A stretch of DNA of 19,691 nucleotides from SIG78 sp045533055 (GCA_045533055.1 JAZSHD010000023.1:1-19691); one strand, 5' to 3'; counted from the stretch's first letter, positions 8,625 to 16,235 are shown. The notes: a model not told the origin generated them from the letters alone. Made by a program: numbers and translations.

Positions 8625-9026
8625 ATGATATATAATGCTGAAAATAAAATCGCCAAGTGCCCGAAGTTTCTTGTTTTTAATGCAGATAATGAGCTGGATG
8701 TTGCCGCAACTCTGAACAATGTTCCGGAGGTGCTGGATAAAACTCAAAGTTTTTTCCGGAATGTTCCGGAGTGGTTTGCCGCCGGTGCTGATGTTCTGGA
8801 GGGCTATCGGGAGATTTGGGAGGAAATGAACAATATACCAGCTGCGGAATTAAAGAAATATACAGCAGAAGAAATTCAGAAAATGTACTCGGCTATGCAG
8901 TACTTTATTGAGTGTAACGAAATGATGCTGACTCCGGGGCTGAATGACAATCAAAAGGAGGTCTTGCGTTGTATTTGTTACTGGACTTGCCTGAAAACCA
9001 TAGCTGCTTTCCCGGAAAAACCATAA
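8625..9026 (+). CDS. Small protein of unknown function
   Basis: 133 residues, not recognised. The ATG has GGAGG 8 nt upstream, and the gene has its own candidate promoter and a strong terminator directly after the stop, so it is probably a real single-gene unit. The sequence is acidic and mostly helical in appearance, with several aromatic residues (W69, F88-like positions) and four scattered cysteines. No signal peptide or membrane segment is visible. It has no clear functional link with either neighbour: the AraC-family gene lies upstream on the same strand and the kinase gene converges on it. Confidence 0.75.
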   Translation: MIYNAENKIAKCPKFLVFNADNELDVAATLNNVPEVLDKTQSFFRNVPEWFAAGADVLEGYREIWEEMNNIPAAELKKYTAEEIQKMYSAMQYFIECNEMMLTPGLNDNQKEVLRCICYWTCLKTIAAFPEKP

Positions 9027-9030
9027 AGAA

Positions 9031-9073
9031 AAAAGGGTAATTAAACAGCTTGCCCTGTTTGCTTTACCCTTTT
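9031..9073. terminator. Bidirectional intrinsic terminator
   Basis: Perfect 10-bp outer stem aaaagggtaa (9031-9040) / ttaccctttt (9064-9073), with an inner 6-bp stem aaacag (9043-9048) / ctgttt (9055-9060). T residues follow on the plus strand and an A-rich tract (T-rich on the minus strand) flanks the other side. It sits between two converging genes and can serve both. Confidence 0.8.
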
Positions 9074-9129
9074 ATATTTACATTCAGTTCGGGCTGCCCG
9101 GCGGCAAAAGTTGTCACCGGGCGGCGGGA

Positions 9130-11322
9130 TCAATCCCGTTCATCAATCTGCAGCGGGAGTGACTCCCCTTCGGTATATTTTCTGAATTTGGCAGTTCTTA
9201 CCCTCTCATTGGCTTGCAGCGGGAGTGACTCCCCTTCGGTATAATTTTTGAATTTGTCAGTTTTTAATAATTTTCTTGACAAGTAGCCTATTTCATAACT
9301 TGGCAAACATTCTATGATCTTCGGAACCATGGAATCCGGCAGCAGTTCAAAAAGTATGCCTACACCATGATCAAACTTTAACAGATCCAGCCAGTCTTTT
9401 GCTGAAAGCTCGTTCTCCTCCCGCCCGCAAAGCATTTTGAAATATTCTTCCACTTTAAAATCGCTGTTGAATTTGCAATCAGGAGATAAAAAGAAAGGTT
9501 GAATAAACCACTTATTGTCAATTTTTACAATATCACGGGGATAAGGCAGCGAGAACCAAATATTCCGATTAGTATCTTTACGCTCAGAATCATTTTTTTT
9601 ATCAATTTTTCTGCCCAAATCCAGCAGTTGCCGATAGAGGTCATCGGTTAAAGCCGCTCGGTTTTCGCTGTCTGATAAAACCCAGTCCAGAGAAAAAGGG
9701 GTATATTTTTCCCATTCAACAGCACGGCTGCCGGCAATATCATCCGGGGCATAATATATTGTGTGGAGCGGTTTATCCCCGTTAGAACGACTGCATATCA
9801 AGGGCTGCATTGAGAAGTCATCAAGACGATAGCGTCTGCTCCGGCCTTTGATCCGCAGCATAGGATTTACCTTGCCGGAAAAGTTGATTTGTTCCTGCAA
9901 GTAACCATACTCAATAAACTCTTTCTGGAGCTTACTGCCAGTCTGTTTTTCTATTTCTTCACGATATTTTACTTCGAAAGGAAATTCTGATTCTCTGCCG
10001 TAAGTTTCTATACAGTTATAATCGTCTGCCATGTTCTCCGTTGAGTGATCCCCTGCAAATAAGTCAACGATTTTCTGCATCTTTTCTATGGTAAGATTGC
10101 TTACATCGTACAGGGTATTAAAGGCATAAGTAATTTTATCATTCTGCCATTTCTCAACTAAAGCCCGATTGACTAATGAACTTGTCGGGGCTGAACCTTT
10201 GGCTTGGCTCCAAATGGTCAATGCCAAAGCATAACCATCCATCAAGGTTCGGCAAAGGAGTGATTTCAGTTCTTCCGGGAGCATTTCATTTTCCGGATAG
10301 AATCCGCCTTCACCGATAGAATATTGGTTGAATTCTTCGGGTTCAACATTTTTCCACTCTTCAAACACGCTGAAGTTGAAAAATCTGCCGGAACCGGTTT
10401 CGGACTCAAGATCTCCAGCGTGAATGCTGCCCATATCGGTTAAGAAAAAATTGGTAGTAGCTGATATTCCGCTGGCAACCTTAAGTTTATCTTTAGGTGA
10501 TTGAACAAGTTCTTTATTGGTAGTAGCTGATATTCCGCTGGCAAGCCTAAACATTCGTCTTCCCATCATAATATTTGCCGGCTTTATATCGCCATGGGCA
10601 ACTCCATTGCGATACAACCCCAGAATGGCAGAAAGAATTTGATAGATCATCTTGCTGATCTCTTGAGCTTCTTTAGTTTGAGCATCTTCAGCTCCGCTCT
10701 CACGAAATTCTAAAATTCCTTTATCCAGCGATTTCATGCCCTGCTGGATCGGATATGTAAGCAAGAGATCACATTTTATCTTGCTTGCAAATAACTTATT
10801 ATACAGTTCGGAGGGCAGTTTGTACTTTTCAGTTTCTACGGCAAGTTTATGACTGTCATAAATAGTTTTCAGCAACTCTTGCGGCACCAGCCAGTATTCA
10901 TCCGGATCAATGCCTTTCTCCCGCAGACCTTCCGGCAGAATATTAAAGATGGATATAAAATCAGTCAGGGATTTGTGCCGTGCCGTACTCATTTTCTGCC
11001 GGGGAAAGCTCAAAAACAGCGGATCGTTTTCATGGATCCAATATTGGGCAGGAATGGGGCAGGCGGCACAACCCGGAATTTTCCGGACGACACTGGTATA
11101 GACAGATACACTTTGAGCCTCGTTCCAGAATATTTTGTTGAGTGTTCCATCGTTTTGCAGAAGCGGGACGCACTTCAGACAGAAAGTATTTCTGTCCGTT
11201 AAAAGCTGGGGGCGTGTAAGCACAAAACCGCTGCCGCCGGAGTAGGTTTTTCGTCCGACATTTTTCAATGGGTCGATGCGGTTAATAATTTTACCATTGC
11301 CCCAGTCTGTAGAGTATTTCAC
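9130..11322 (-). CDS. Serine/threonine protein kinase-like protein with unknown C-terminal region
   Basis: 730 residues. The kinase motifs are all present: glycine loop YSGGSGFVL (27-35), ATP lysine K50 (FCLKCV), candidate helix-C glutamate E68, catalytic loop HGDIKPAN (243-250, D245, N250), metal-binding D296 in DMG (in place of DFG), and the helix-F motif MDGYALALTIW. It therefore looks catalytically competent. A CxxC (85-88) interrupts the N lobe. Between N250 and D296 is a loop about 30 residues longer than usual, holding two copies of ASGISATTN. Residues ~430-690 are not recognised, and the C terminus has a duplicated YTEGESLPLQ segment. No transmembrane helix was seen. The GTG start lacks a strong SD. 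It lies 23 bp after the sigma-like gene and probably shares its transcript, so the sigma-like protein is a candidate partner or substrate (inference). Confidence 0.82.
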   Translation of the reverse strand: MKYSTDWGNGKIINRIDPLKNVGRKTYSGGSGFVLTRPQLLTDRNTFCLKCVPLLQNDGTLNKIFWNEAQSVSVYTSVVRKIPGCAACPIPAQYWIHENDPLFLSFPRQKMSTARHKSLTDFISIFNILPEGLREKGIDPDEYWLVPQELLKTIYDSHKLAVETEKYKLPSELYNKLFASKIKCDLLLTYPIQQGMKSLDKGILEFRESGAEDAQTKEAQEISKMIYQILSAILGLYRNGVAHGDIKPANIMMGRRMFRLASGISATTNKELVQSPKDKLKVASGISATTNFFLTDMGSIHAGDLESETGSGRFFNFSVFEEWKNVEPEEFNQYSIGEGGFYPENEMLPEELKSLLCRTLMDGYALALTIWSQAKGSAPTSSLVNRALVEKWQNDKITYAFNTLYDVSNLTIEKMQKIVDLFAGDHSTENMADDYNCIETYGRESEFPFEVKYREEIEKQTGSKLQKEFIEYGYLQEQINFSGKVNPMLRIKGRSRRYRLDDFSMQPLICSRSNGDKPLHTIYYAPDDIAGSRAVEWEKYTPFSLDWVLSDSENRAALTDDLYRQLLDLGRKIDKKNDSERKDTNRNIWFSLPYPRDIVKIDNKWFIQPFFLSPDCKFNSDFKVEEYFKMLCGREENELSAKDWLDLLKFDHGVGILFELLPDSMVPKIIECLPSYEIGYLSRKLLKTDKFKNYTEGESLPLQANERVRTAKFRKYTEGESLPLQIDERD
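9149..9266. repeat. Direct repeat pair, 66-nt period, at the 3' end of the kinase gene
   Basis: Two ~52-nt units (9149-9200 and 9215-9266) match at all but a few positions, exactly 66 nt apart. Each contains the palindrome gggagtgactccc. In the protein they give KFKNYTEGESLPLQ and KFRKYTEGESLPLQ, 22 residues apart, just before the stop codon. A short hairpin (cgggat-ca-atcccg, 9125-9138) overlaps the stop. Confidence 0.85.
10450..10544. repeat. Direct repeat pair, 66-nt period, inside the kinase catalytic core
   Basis: Two identical 29-nt units (10450-10478 and 10516-10544) separated by 37 unrelated nt. They encode ASGISATTN twice (residues 261-269 and 283-291) in the loop between the catalytic loop and the DMG motif. 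Removing the whole segment from about F258 to N291 would restore normal kinase spacing. Confidence 0.9.
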
Positions 11323-11345
11323 GCCTGCCGCCCTGCTGTTTGTAA

Positions 11346-12299
11346 TTATATAAGTTTATTCTCTTTAATATATTTATACAATATTTTATAAGAACTTTTC
11401 AGCTGCTGAGTTATGTAGGAATTGGATTTGCCGAGTTTGGCGGCGATGTCCTTTTTCATCATCTCTTCATAACCATCACCCAGCCCGTAAGCACAGCAAA
11501 TGATCTCAAGTTGTTCGTTGGTCAATAATCCTTTGCGTGAGCAGTTACCAAGAGCAACCTCTATAATTTCTTTGATCTCCAAACTGCGTAATGCGGCAGC
11601 AGTTTCCACCAGAATATGTTCGCCATATTCCGGAGACTCTGCTTCAGTACCATCTTCATATTTTGTTGTTATCGGTACATAACTATTTTTATCACCTTGC
11701 GGGCAGCGTTTGGCAGCAGTTTCCCATCTGTAGATGTCATTATACCGTTGATCAGCTGCAGTTGTGACCATTCTTTTGAAACTCTCCAATTTGCCAGTCA
11801 CGAAATCTTTTTTTACCCAGTTTAACATTTTTTGGTAAAGGCTTGCACCAGCTAGAGGCTTATTCATTACATCAAGAACCTTGTCCGGGTCTTGGTCTTT
11901 GAATGAGACTTTTTTGGCACAATAATACATTACATACGCTGCAAAAGCCTCCATGGCCAAAGGCTTTTGCCGCCGTTCTTCCGGGGAGAGTTTTACGGTG
12001 GTTGTTGCCAGGGTACGGACATCACGCAATAAACCGGTAACCTTTTTGTCACCGATCAGATTATATACTTTATGTTCATTATTTTCATCCAGGGTAGTGA
12101 AGGATCGGTATTTACCAATGTTTTCCAGATATTTCTGCAAATCTTTGATAGTTAGAGATGTTCCATTATCCGACTCATCATCCCACTTATCATCCCACTC
12201 ATCATCCCACTCATCATCCAGATCATAGCCCAGCTCATCGTGTTTTGACGCAAGCAAGTCAATATCATTGAAAGTCATTTCATCATTTTTTACAGCCAT
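11346..12299 (-). CDS. Divergent sigma-70-like factor
   Basis: 317 residues from an ATG with GGGAGG upstream. The C terminus (about 257-310) matches sigma region 4: LLTNEQLEIICCAYGLGDG followed by a helix-turn-helix (DIAAKLGKSNSYITQQLKSS). Residues ~51-92 (LQKYLENIGKYRSFTT, then an E/N-rich helix and LIGDKK) resemble region 1.2. Region 2, which should bind -10 DNA and core polymerase, is not clear in the middle, so activity as a full sigma factor is uncertain; it may be a sigma-derived regulator. An acidic tract DDEWDDEWDDKWDDESD at 28-44 comes from a 12-nt tandem repeat. The gene precedes the kinase gene and faces away from the AlbA/MoxR/VWA operon, so it is a reasonable regulator of that operon. 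Confidence 0.65.
   Translation of the reverse strand: MAVKNDEMTFNDIDLLASKHDELGYDLDDEWDDEWDDKWDDESDNGTSLTIKDLQKYLENIGKYRSFTTLDENNEHKVYNLIGDKKVTGLLRDVRTLATTTVKLSPEERRQKPLAMEAFAAYVMYYCAKKVSFKDQDPDKVLDVMNKPLAGASLYQKMLNWVKKDFVTGKLESFKRMVTTAADQRYNDIYRWETAAKRCPQGDKNSYVPITTKYEDGTEAESPEYGEHILVETAAALRSLEIKEIIEVALGNCSRKGLLTNEQLEIICCAYGLGDGYEEMMKKDIAAKLGKSNSYITQQLKSSYKILYKYIKENKLI
12174..12221. repeat. 12-nt tandem repeat, four copies, in the sigma-like gene
   Basis: Four consecutive copies of ctcatcatccca with two single-base differences, encoding the D-D-E/K-W tetrads of the acidic N-terminal tract. Copy number may vary between strains in frame. Confidence 0.9.
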
Positions 12300-12352
12300 A
12301 GATTCCTCCCGTTGATTGAAAATTTATTTTTACGCTGCATATATGCAAATAA

Positions 12353-12380
12353 TATATAGCATAAAAGGTTAAAAAATCAA
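12353..12380 (-). promoter_or_regulatory. Sigma-70-like promoter of the sigma-like/kinase pair
   Basis: On the minus strand TTGATT (12380-12375) and TATATA (12358-12353) are 16 nt apart, some 54 bp before the ATG at 12299. Spacing and sequences fit a housekeeping promoter; AT-rich surroundings lower the confidence. Confidence 0.45.
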
Positions 12381-12484
12381 CTCTTTTAAAAAAAATCAAA
12401 TTTTTTTCAAAACTCTGCGATTATTTTTTAAAAAACTCGCACTATATAGGTGTAACGATTGAAATATTCCCGCTTGATTTATCC

Positions 12485-12501
12485 CGGACATTAGATGTCT
12501 G
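12485..12501. promoter_or_regulatory. Palindromic operator candidate, copy 1
   Basis: cggacat-tag-atgtctg, a near-perfect palindrome (one mismatched pair). The first 15 bases are identical to a second site at 18722-18736 before clpP. A TATATT box follows at 12513, so the palindrome would cover the -35 position of the plus-strand operon promoter, as a repressor or activator site would. Confidence 0.55.
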
Positions 12502-12565
12502 ATATAAAAGCATATATTATAGAGAACAGAATTTTTTTCTGAACCACTTGAAATTGTTTTCAAAA

Positions 12566-12577
12566 TTTCCCGTATAT
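12566..12577 (+). promoter_or_regulatory. Shared leader element tttcccgtatat, copy 1
   Basis: Twelve bases identical to 18831-18842 upstream of clpP; a weaker relative (tttgccgtgtag) is at 12678-12689. All lie downstream of a palindrome/-10 pair in the sense direction, so in the transcribed leader. Role unknown. Confidence 0.35.
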
Positions 12578-12587
12578 TCTTTGTGTT

Positions 12588-12727
12588 GCAGCAAGAGTTT
12601 AATCCGCTCTTAAAACCGGTTGAAAAAAATCAGATTTTTTCAGAAAATCTTGAAAAACCAGAAAAATTTATTTTCTGTTTGCCGTGTAGGATATGTGCAG
12701 CAGCAAGAGTTTAAGCCGCTCTTAAAA
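12588..12727 (+). repeat. 28-nt direct repeat pair in the operon leader
   Basis: Units 12588-12615 and 12700-12727 differ at one position and are 112 nt apart. Each contains a small stem aagag/ctctt and ends in aaaa. Weaker similarity extends ~18 nt upstream of each (ccgtRta...tgtg), suggesting an old duplication of about 112 bp. A hairpin agatttt-ttcag-aaaatct (12632-12650) lies between the two units. Confidence 0.8.
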
Positions 12728-12730
12728 TTG

Positions 12731-12832
12731 GCTGGGCTGATTGAAAATCGAATAACTATAGAAAGGCAATGGAGATTGCTCGAACTGCAACAGTAAGCTG
12801 GGCTGATTGAAAATCGAATAACCATAGAAAGG
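12731..12832 (+). repeat. 36-nt direct repeat pair, 66-nt period, just before the operon
   Basis: Units 12731-12766 and 12797-12832 differ at one position (C/T) and are separated by 30 unrelated nt. Each includes gattgaaaatcgaataa and ends in atagaaagg; the second runs into GGAGG. The dimensions (36 + 30) equal those of many type II CRISPR units, but only two copies exist and no cas gene is near. Confidence 0.85.
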
Positions 12833-12936
12833 AGGTTTTATATATAATAATGATTTTATGGCTGTAAAATGCAGCCGCCCGTCTGAAAGTTTTTTTAATT
12901 TGTTAATTATTCTGTAACATGAAAGGTAATATTATT

Positions 12937-13491
12937 ATGCAGAATTGTAAAAACATGTTCGTAATTTGTGATAAACTTGTTGATTTTGTTTTTGAAAAGA
13001 GTGTTGCCCATGAAGCTGTTGCAGATATTGCCAAAGCAGCATGCAAGCTGATGAGCAAAGAAAGCAACTTCATCAATGCTAACCAAACTGATTTCTTTGC
13101 AACGCTTAAGGCGATCGAAGATAACAGCTGCTTCAGCAAAAAGCTGATCCGCAATATCAATGCCGTTGCTCAAGCGGTTGCCAACTGCAAGGTCAAGTCA
13201 AGCACTTACATCCTCTGCGATAAAATGGTTGACTTGGTGTACGAAATGGATTGCAAAAATTGCACTGCCTCCGAAATCACTCAGGCAGCGAAAGAGTTGG
13301 CTGCAAACAAGGCTGAGTTGATCAGCAATCACTCCGAATTTATCAGCACCATGCGTGAAATCATGCAGAAAAGCACTTTTACCAAGCATGAGTCAAAACT
13401 CATCGCCAAGGTTGCAAGTGAAGTCGTTGGGTGGGTGTGTTTGAACTTCAACGCCAACATCAACAGTAATGAAACAAAAATCGCAGCATAA
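12937..13491 (+). CDS. Tandem-duplicated helical protein of unknown function
   Basis: 184 residues. I prefer ATG 12937 because AAAGG lies 10 nt upstream; an in-frame ATG at 12919 has no SD. The protein consists of two copies of a ~74-residue unit (about 9-82 and 92-165). Matching landmarks are VICDKLVDFVFE / ILCDKMVDLVYE, then IAKAACKLMSKES / ITQAAKELAANKA, then FFATLKAI / FISTMREI, and CFSKKLIRNINAVAQAV / TFTKHESKLIAKVASEV. Both units look all-helical with conserved Cys-Asp-Lys at the start. No signal peptide or membrane span. It is the first gene of the operon, 58 bp before the AlbA-domain gene. Family not recognised; an adaptor or structural role is only a guess. Confidence 0.82.
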   Translation: MQNCKNMFVICDKLVDFVFEKSVAHEAVADIAKAACKLMSKESNFINANQTDFFATLKAIEDNSCFSKKLIRNINAVAQAVANCKVKSSTYILCDKMVDLVYEMDCKNCTASEITQAAKELAANKAELISNHSEFISTMREIMQKSTFTKHESKLIAKVASEVVGWVCLNFNANINSNETKIAA

Positions 13492-13549
13492 AATAAGCTG
13501 TTTCAACTAAATAAAAACAAAGTTATATTCAAAGAAAGGATTTTTTATC

Positions 13550-15028
13550 ATGGAAATGTTTATCAACACTCTGAATGAAGCCTCCAAAACTGCAAGCATG
13601 AACTCCGAGTACAAAATCGGCAAAACCTATCAGTTCTATATCGAGTCCGAAGAAAAAACCGCCGATGGCAGAGGTTACTTCAATCTCTTCGATAAGCGAA
13701 CCAACACTTGCCATGTTTATTATTTCAACGATTCTCACGAGGCTTCGCCTGGCACTTATATCTATCTTACCGTAAGCGAGATCGGCCCTAATGACGAATT
13801 GGGTCTGGCGGCTCCGGAAGCTGCTTTTAGTGAGGCTGATTTGTGCAGTGTCAAGCAGGTCGAGAGCAAGATTTTGGAACGCGAATCTCAACACCTTGAG
13901 CTTAAAAGTTCTATGGTTTATACGCAAAAAGGTATGATCAATGTAGATAAGCAGTTGGGGTGCGAAATCATCCACGCCGTGGCAGGTATGCTTAATGCCG
14001 ATGGCGGCGAAATCAAAATCGGTTATCGCTATAATGGTGTGGCGTGCGGAATCAACAAAGATTTGCCCTACATCAACTTCAGCACCACTGACAGTGCCAG
14101 ATACAGTGCATCTTTTGACGGTGTTGAGCTGAAGATCCGTCATGAAATCATGACACATCTTGGCTGTTATGCAAGCAGTTTGGTGGATATTGAATTTGGT
14201 AAAACTGCCGAAAATCTTGCTGTGGTATTCCTGAAGGTCAAAAAAGCCAGCATGCCTGTTTTTGTCCGGGAAAAATTTCTGTATGTAAGAATGGGCAATA
14301 CCACCGTGAATCTGGCGGGCAGTGATATAACCACTTATATCTGCGAAAGATGCAAGGTTGCCGCTGCGGTTGACTTGCCGACTCCAGAACCTGAAGTTGA
14401 AACTGTTACAGATAATGTTAAAGGCGAAGTCGTTTCTGGAGAAGGCTTCGCTGAGGAAAATTCAACTTTTATGGAAGCAGTTCGTTATATCACCCTTTAT
14501 AAAAATGGTGGTGTAAGCACTCAGGAATATCCTGTGGCATCTTCCACTGTGTTGTTTGATATTCCGCTTAAGGCCTCGGAAATCTCCGACCCCAATACCC
14601 GTCTGGCGATCGCCTACGAAAACGGGCATGTGGCGTTCTTCAAGCCTCACGATATTCTTGTTGAAAAACTTCATACTGAAGGCAAATATTATAAGAATGG
14701 TTGGAACACTCAAAGCAAAATCGTCAATGTATTGCTCTGCAATGCTCATGATCACCTTGTAGTACGCTCCAAGTTGATTTTGGATGGTACCGCTATGGTC
14801 AAGGCGGTTGCGGTAGATAAATATCGGACTTATCACGGTACTTCCATGCACACTCAAGGGCATAAAATCGTTGACGAGAAAATGGCAAAAGCTGTTGAAT
14901 ATGTTGCGGTCAAAGATCATAAATCTGTTGAGAAAATCTTTTACAAAGCGGGCTATACCCCGGGATATCCCGAAGCAAAAGAGCGTTGCAGTGAAGTTGT
15001 AGCATTGCTTAATTGCAAGGCTGCATGA
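13550..15028 (+). CDS. AlbA_2 (Schlafen-like) domain protein
   Basis: 492 residues, ATG preceded by AAAGGA. Residues ~20-90 look like a small beta-barrel-type domain. Residues ~108-265 match the Schlafen AlbA_2 domain: ESQHLELKSSM (112-122), a helix with IIHAVAGMLNADGGEIKIG (140-158), YNGVACGINKD (161-171), and the closing FLYVRMGNTTVNLAGSDITTYI (243-264). AlbA_2 domains are found in nucleic-acid-binding or putative nuclease/ATP-binding proteins and in regulators of mobile and defence loci. The C-terminal ~190 residues (305-492) are not recognised. It lies between the duplicated helical protein and the MoxR-type ATPase in one operon. A role as a nucleic-acid sensor or effector in the locus is possible but unproven. 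Confidence 0.8.
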   Translation: MEMFINTLNEASKTASMNSEYKIGKTYQFYIESEEKTADGRGYFNLFDKRTNTCHVYYFNDSHEASPGTYIYLTVSEIGPNDELGLAAPEAAFSEADLCSVKQVESKILERESQHLELKSSMVYTQKGMINVDKQLGCEIIHAVAGMLNADGGEIKIGYRYNGVACGINKDLPYINFSTTDSARYSASFDGVELKIRHEIMTHLGCYASSLVDIEFGKTAENLAVVFLKVKKASMPVFVREKFLYVRMGNTTVNLAGSDITTYICERCKVAAAVDLPTPEPEVETVTDNVKGEVVSGEGFAEENSTFMEAVRYITLYKNGGVSTQEYPVASSTVLFDIPLKASEISDPNTRLAIAYENGHVAFFKPHDILVEKLHTEGKYYKNGWNTQSKIVNVLLCNAHDHLVVRSKLILDGTAMVKAVAVDKYRTYHGTSMHTQGHKIVDEKMAKAVEYVAVKDHKSVEKIFYKAGYTPGYPEAKERCSEVVALLNCKAA

Positions 15029-15080
15029 TCGAAAAAAAGTACACTTCTGCAAACATATATATTTTAACAAAAGGAGTTTT

Positions 15081-16223
15081 ATGAACGATAACAGTGCCCT
15101 TGATTTGCATAACCGTATAACTGCCAACGAGCTTGAACAAATCGTCCGTATGCAGCTCAAGGCTTTGGAGGAAAATCCCGCTTCAGCAAAGGTCATGCCG
15201 CCTTTGATGGTGTGGGGGGCTCCGGGGCTGGGAAAATCAACGATTATCCGCAAGGTTGCCGAAGAGTTCGGTATCGGCTTTATTGATGTCCGCCTTGCCC
15301 AGCGGGAACCGGTGGATGTCCGGGGGCTGCCGGTGCCGGATCGGGAGCGGAACTGCGTGGACTGGCTGGTTTCCGGCGAATGGCCCCGCGACCCGGAAAG
15401 TAAAGGTATTCTGCTCTTTGACGAGCTTACTGCGGCAGACCGCAGTTTGCAGGTTGCCGCTTACGAGCTTATTCTTGACCGCAGATTGGGTGATTTGTAT
15501 AAGGTTCCCGATGGCTGGTATATTTGTGCTGCCGGCAACCGGGTGGAGGATTCTGCCGTGGCAACTGCAATGAGTTCGGCACTTGCCAACCGTTTTATGC
15601 ATGTTGAGCTTGATGGCGATGCCGAAGTTTGGAGCCAGTGGGCTGTGGCTAACGGAATCAATCCGGCAGTGATCGGCTTTATCCGTTATCGGCCCGAGTG
15701 TTTGCTCCGGCTTAAAAGCGAGAATCTGGAACGGGGCTGGCCCAGTCCCCGCAGCTGGGAACGGGTTTCCAGAATGTTGGATATTGTTCCGGAGCCGGAA
15801 AATAATGAAACACTCTTGCGGAAGATCGTGTACGGCTTGGTAGGCAACCGGGCGGGGCTGGAATTTTACGAATACTTCAAGCTCAATTCACAATTCGACG
15901 ATGTGCGGCAGATGATGCTTGATGCAGCTTGGGCGGTGGTGATCCCCAACAAAGTTGACCGCAAATATGCCTTTTGTGCGGCAATGAGTTATAACTTGTG
16001 GCGGGGTAAAGACCCTGCCGAAAGTGCGGCTCTGCTGGATGGATTTTTCCGCATTTCTGAAAAACTTTCCAGCGATTTTGCATGTATGGCCATGACCGAT
16101 GCTATGAGCGGCTGCGGTATGATCGCTGAAAGTGAAGCGGCAAGCAAACTTTTCTATCACCCCGGGTATGCAAGTTGGGCAAAAATCCATGGCAAAGCAA
16201 TGAAAAATCATATCAAATTTTAA
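15081..16223 (+). CDS. MoxR-type AAA+ ATPase
   Basis: 380 residues; ATG with AAGGAG 5 nt upstream. Clear AAA+ core: Walker A GAPGLGKST (46-54), Walker B ILLFDEL (110-116), sensor 1 N153 (CAAGN), and a candidate arginine finger R171 in SSALANRF. The insert DVRGLPVPD is typical of the MoxR/AAA_5 class. Such ATPases form hexameric chaperones that work with a VWA-domain partner, commonly encoded next door. Here the next gene starts 12 bp downstream, its SD overlapping this stop codon, and encodes a VWA protein, so the pairing is well supported by context. The C-terminal ~150 residues would form the helical lid and a specific extension. Confidence 0.92.
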   Translation: MNDNSALDLHNRITANELEQIVRMQLKALEENPASAKVMPPLMVWGAPGLGKSTIIRKVAEEFGIGFIDVRLAQREPVDVRGLPVPDRERNCVDWLVSGEWPRDPESKGILLFDELTAADRSLQVAAYELILDRRLGDLYKVPDGWYICAAGNRVEDSAVATAMSSALANRFMHVELDGDAEVWSQWAVANGINPAVIGFIRYRPECLLRLKSENLERGWPSPRSWERVSRMLDIVPEPENNETLLRKIVYGLVGNRAGLEFYEYFKLNSQFDDVRQMMLDAAWAVVIPNKVDRKYAFCAAMSYNLWRGKDPAESAALLDGFFRISEKLSSDFACMAMTDAMSGCGMIAESEAASKLFYHPGYASWAKIHGKAMKNHIKF

Positions 16224-16235
16224 GGAGGCTGAATA

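Larger units (their letters stand above)
12300..12936. other. Repeat-rich divergent intergenic region / long leader
   Basis: 637 bp without a convincing gene, very AT-rich, separating the minus-strand sigma/kinase pair from the plus-strand operon. It holds a sigma-70-like promoter for the sigma gene, a palindromic operator candidate, an A+T -10-like box (12513-12518), a 7-bp stem hairpin (12632-12650), a 28-nt repeat pair, a 36-nt repeat pair and a small stem (ggctg/cagcc, 12859-12875). If transcription starts just after the -10-like box, the plus-strand mRNA would have a leader of about 400 nt. It may include a regulatory RNA, but I recognise no known riboswitch. Confidence 0.7.

Noticed and set aside
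9096..9122. GC-rich hairpin gcccgg/ccgggc as a kinase-gene terminator
   Set aside because: No T run follows on the minus strand; the better terminator is at 9031-9073.
12640..12825. Minus-strand 61-codon open frame over the leader repeats
   Set aside because: Its apparent repeat (VIRFSISPA twice) only reflects the DNA repeats; no SD and no coding character.
12731..12832. CRISPR array
   Set aside because: The 36-nt repeat and 30-nt gap fit CRISPR dimensions, but there are only two copies, no palindromic repeat ends, and no cas genes in the window.
12858..12917. 19-codon open frame starting atggctgtaaaa in the leader
   Set aside because: The GGAGG is more than 20 nt away and the frame is short. 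It shares its first 12 bases with the sigma-like gene's start, which is noted but probably chance.
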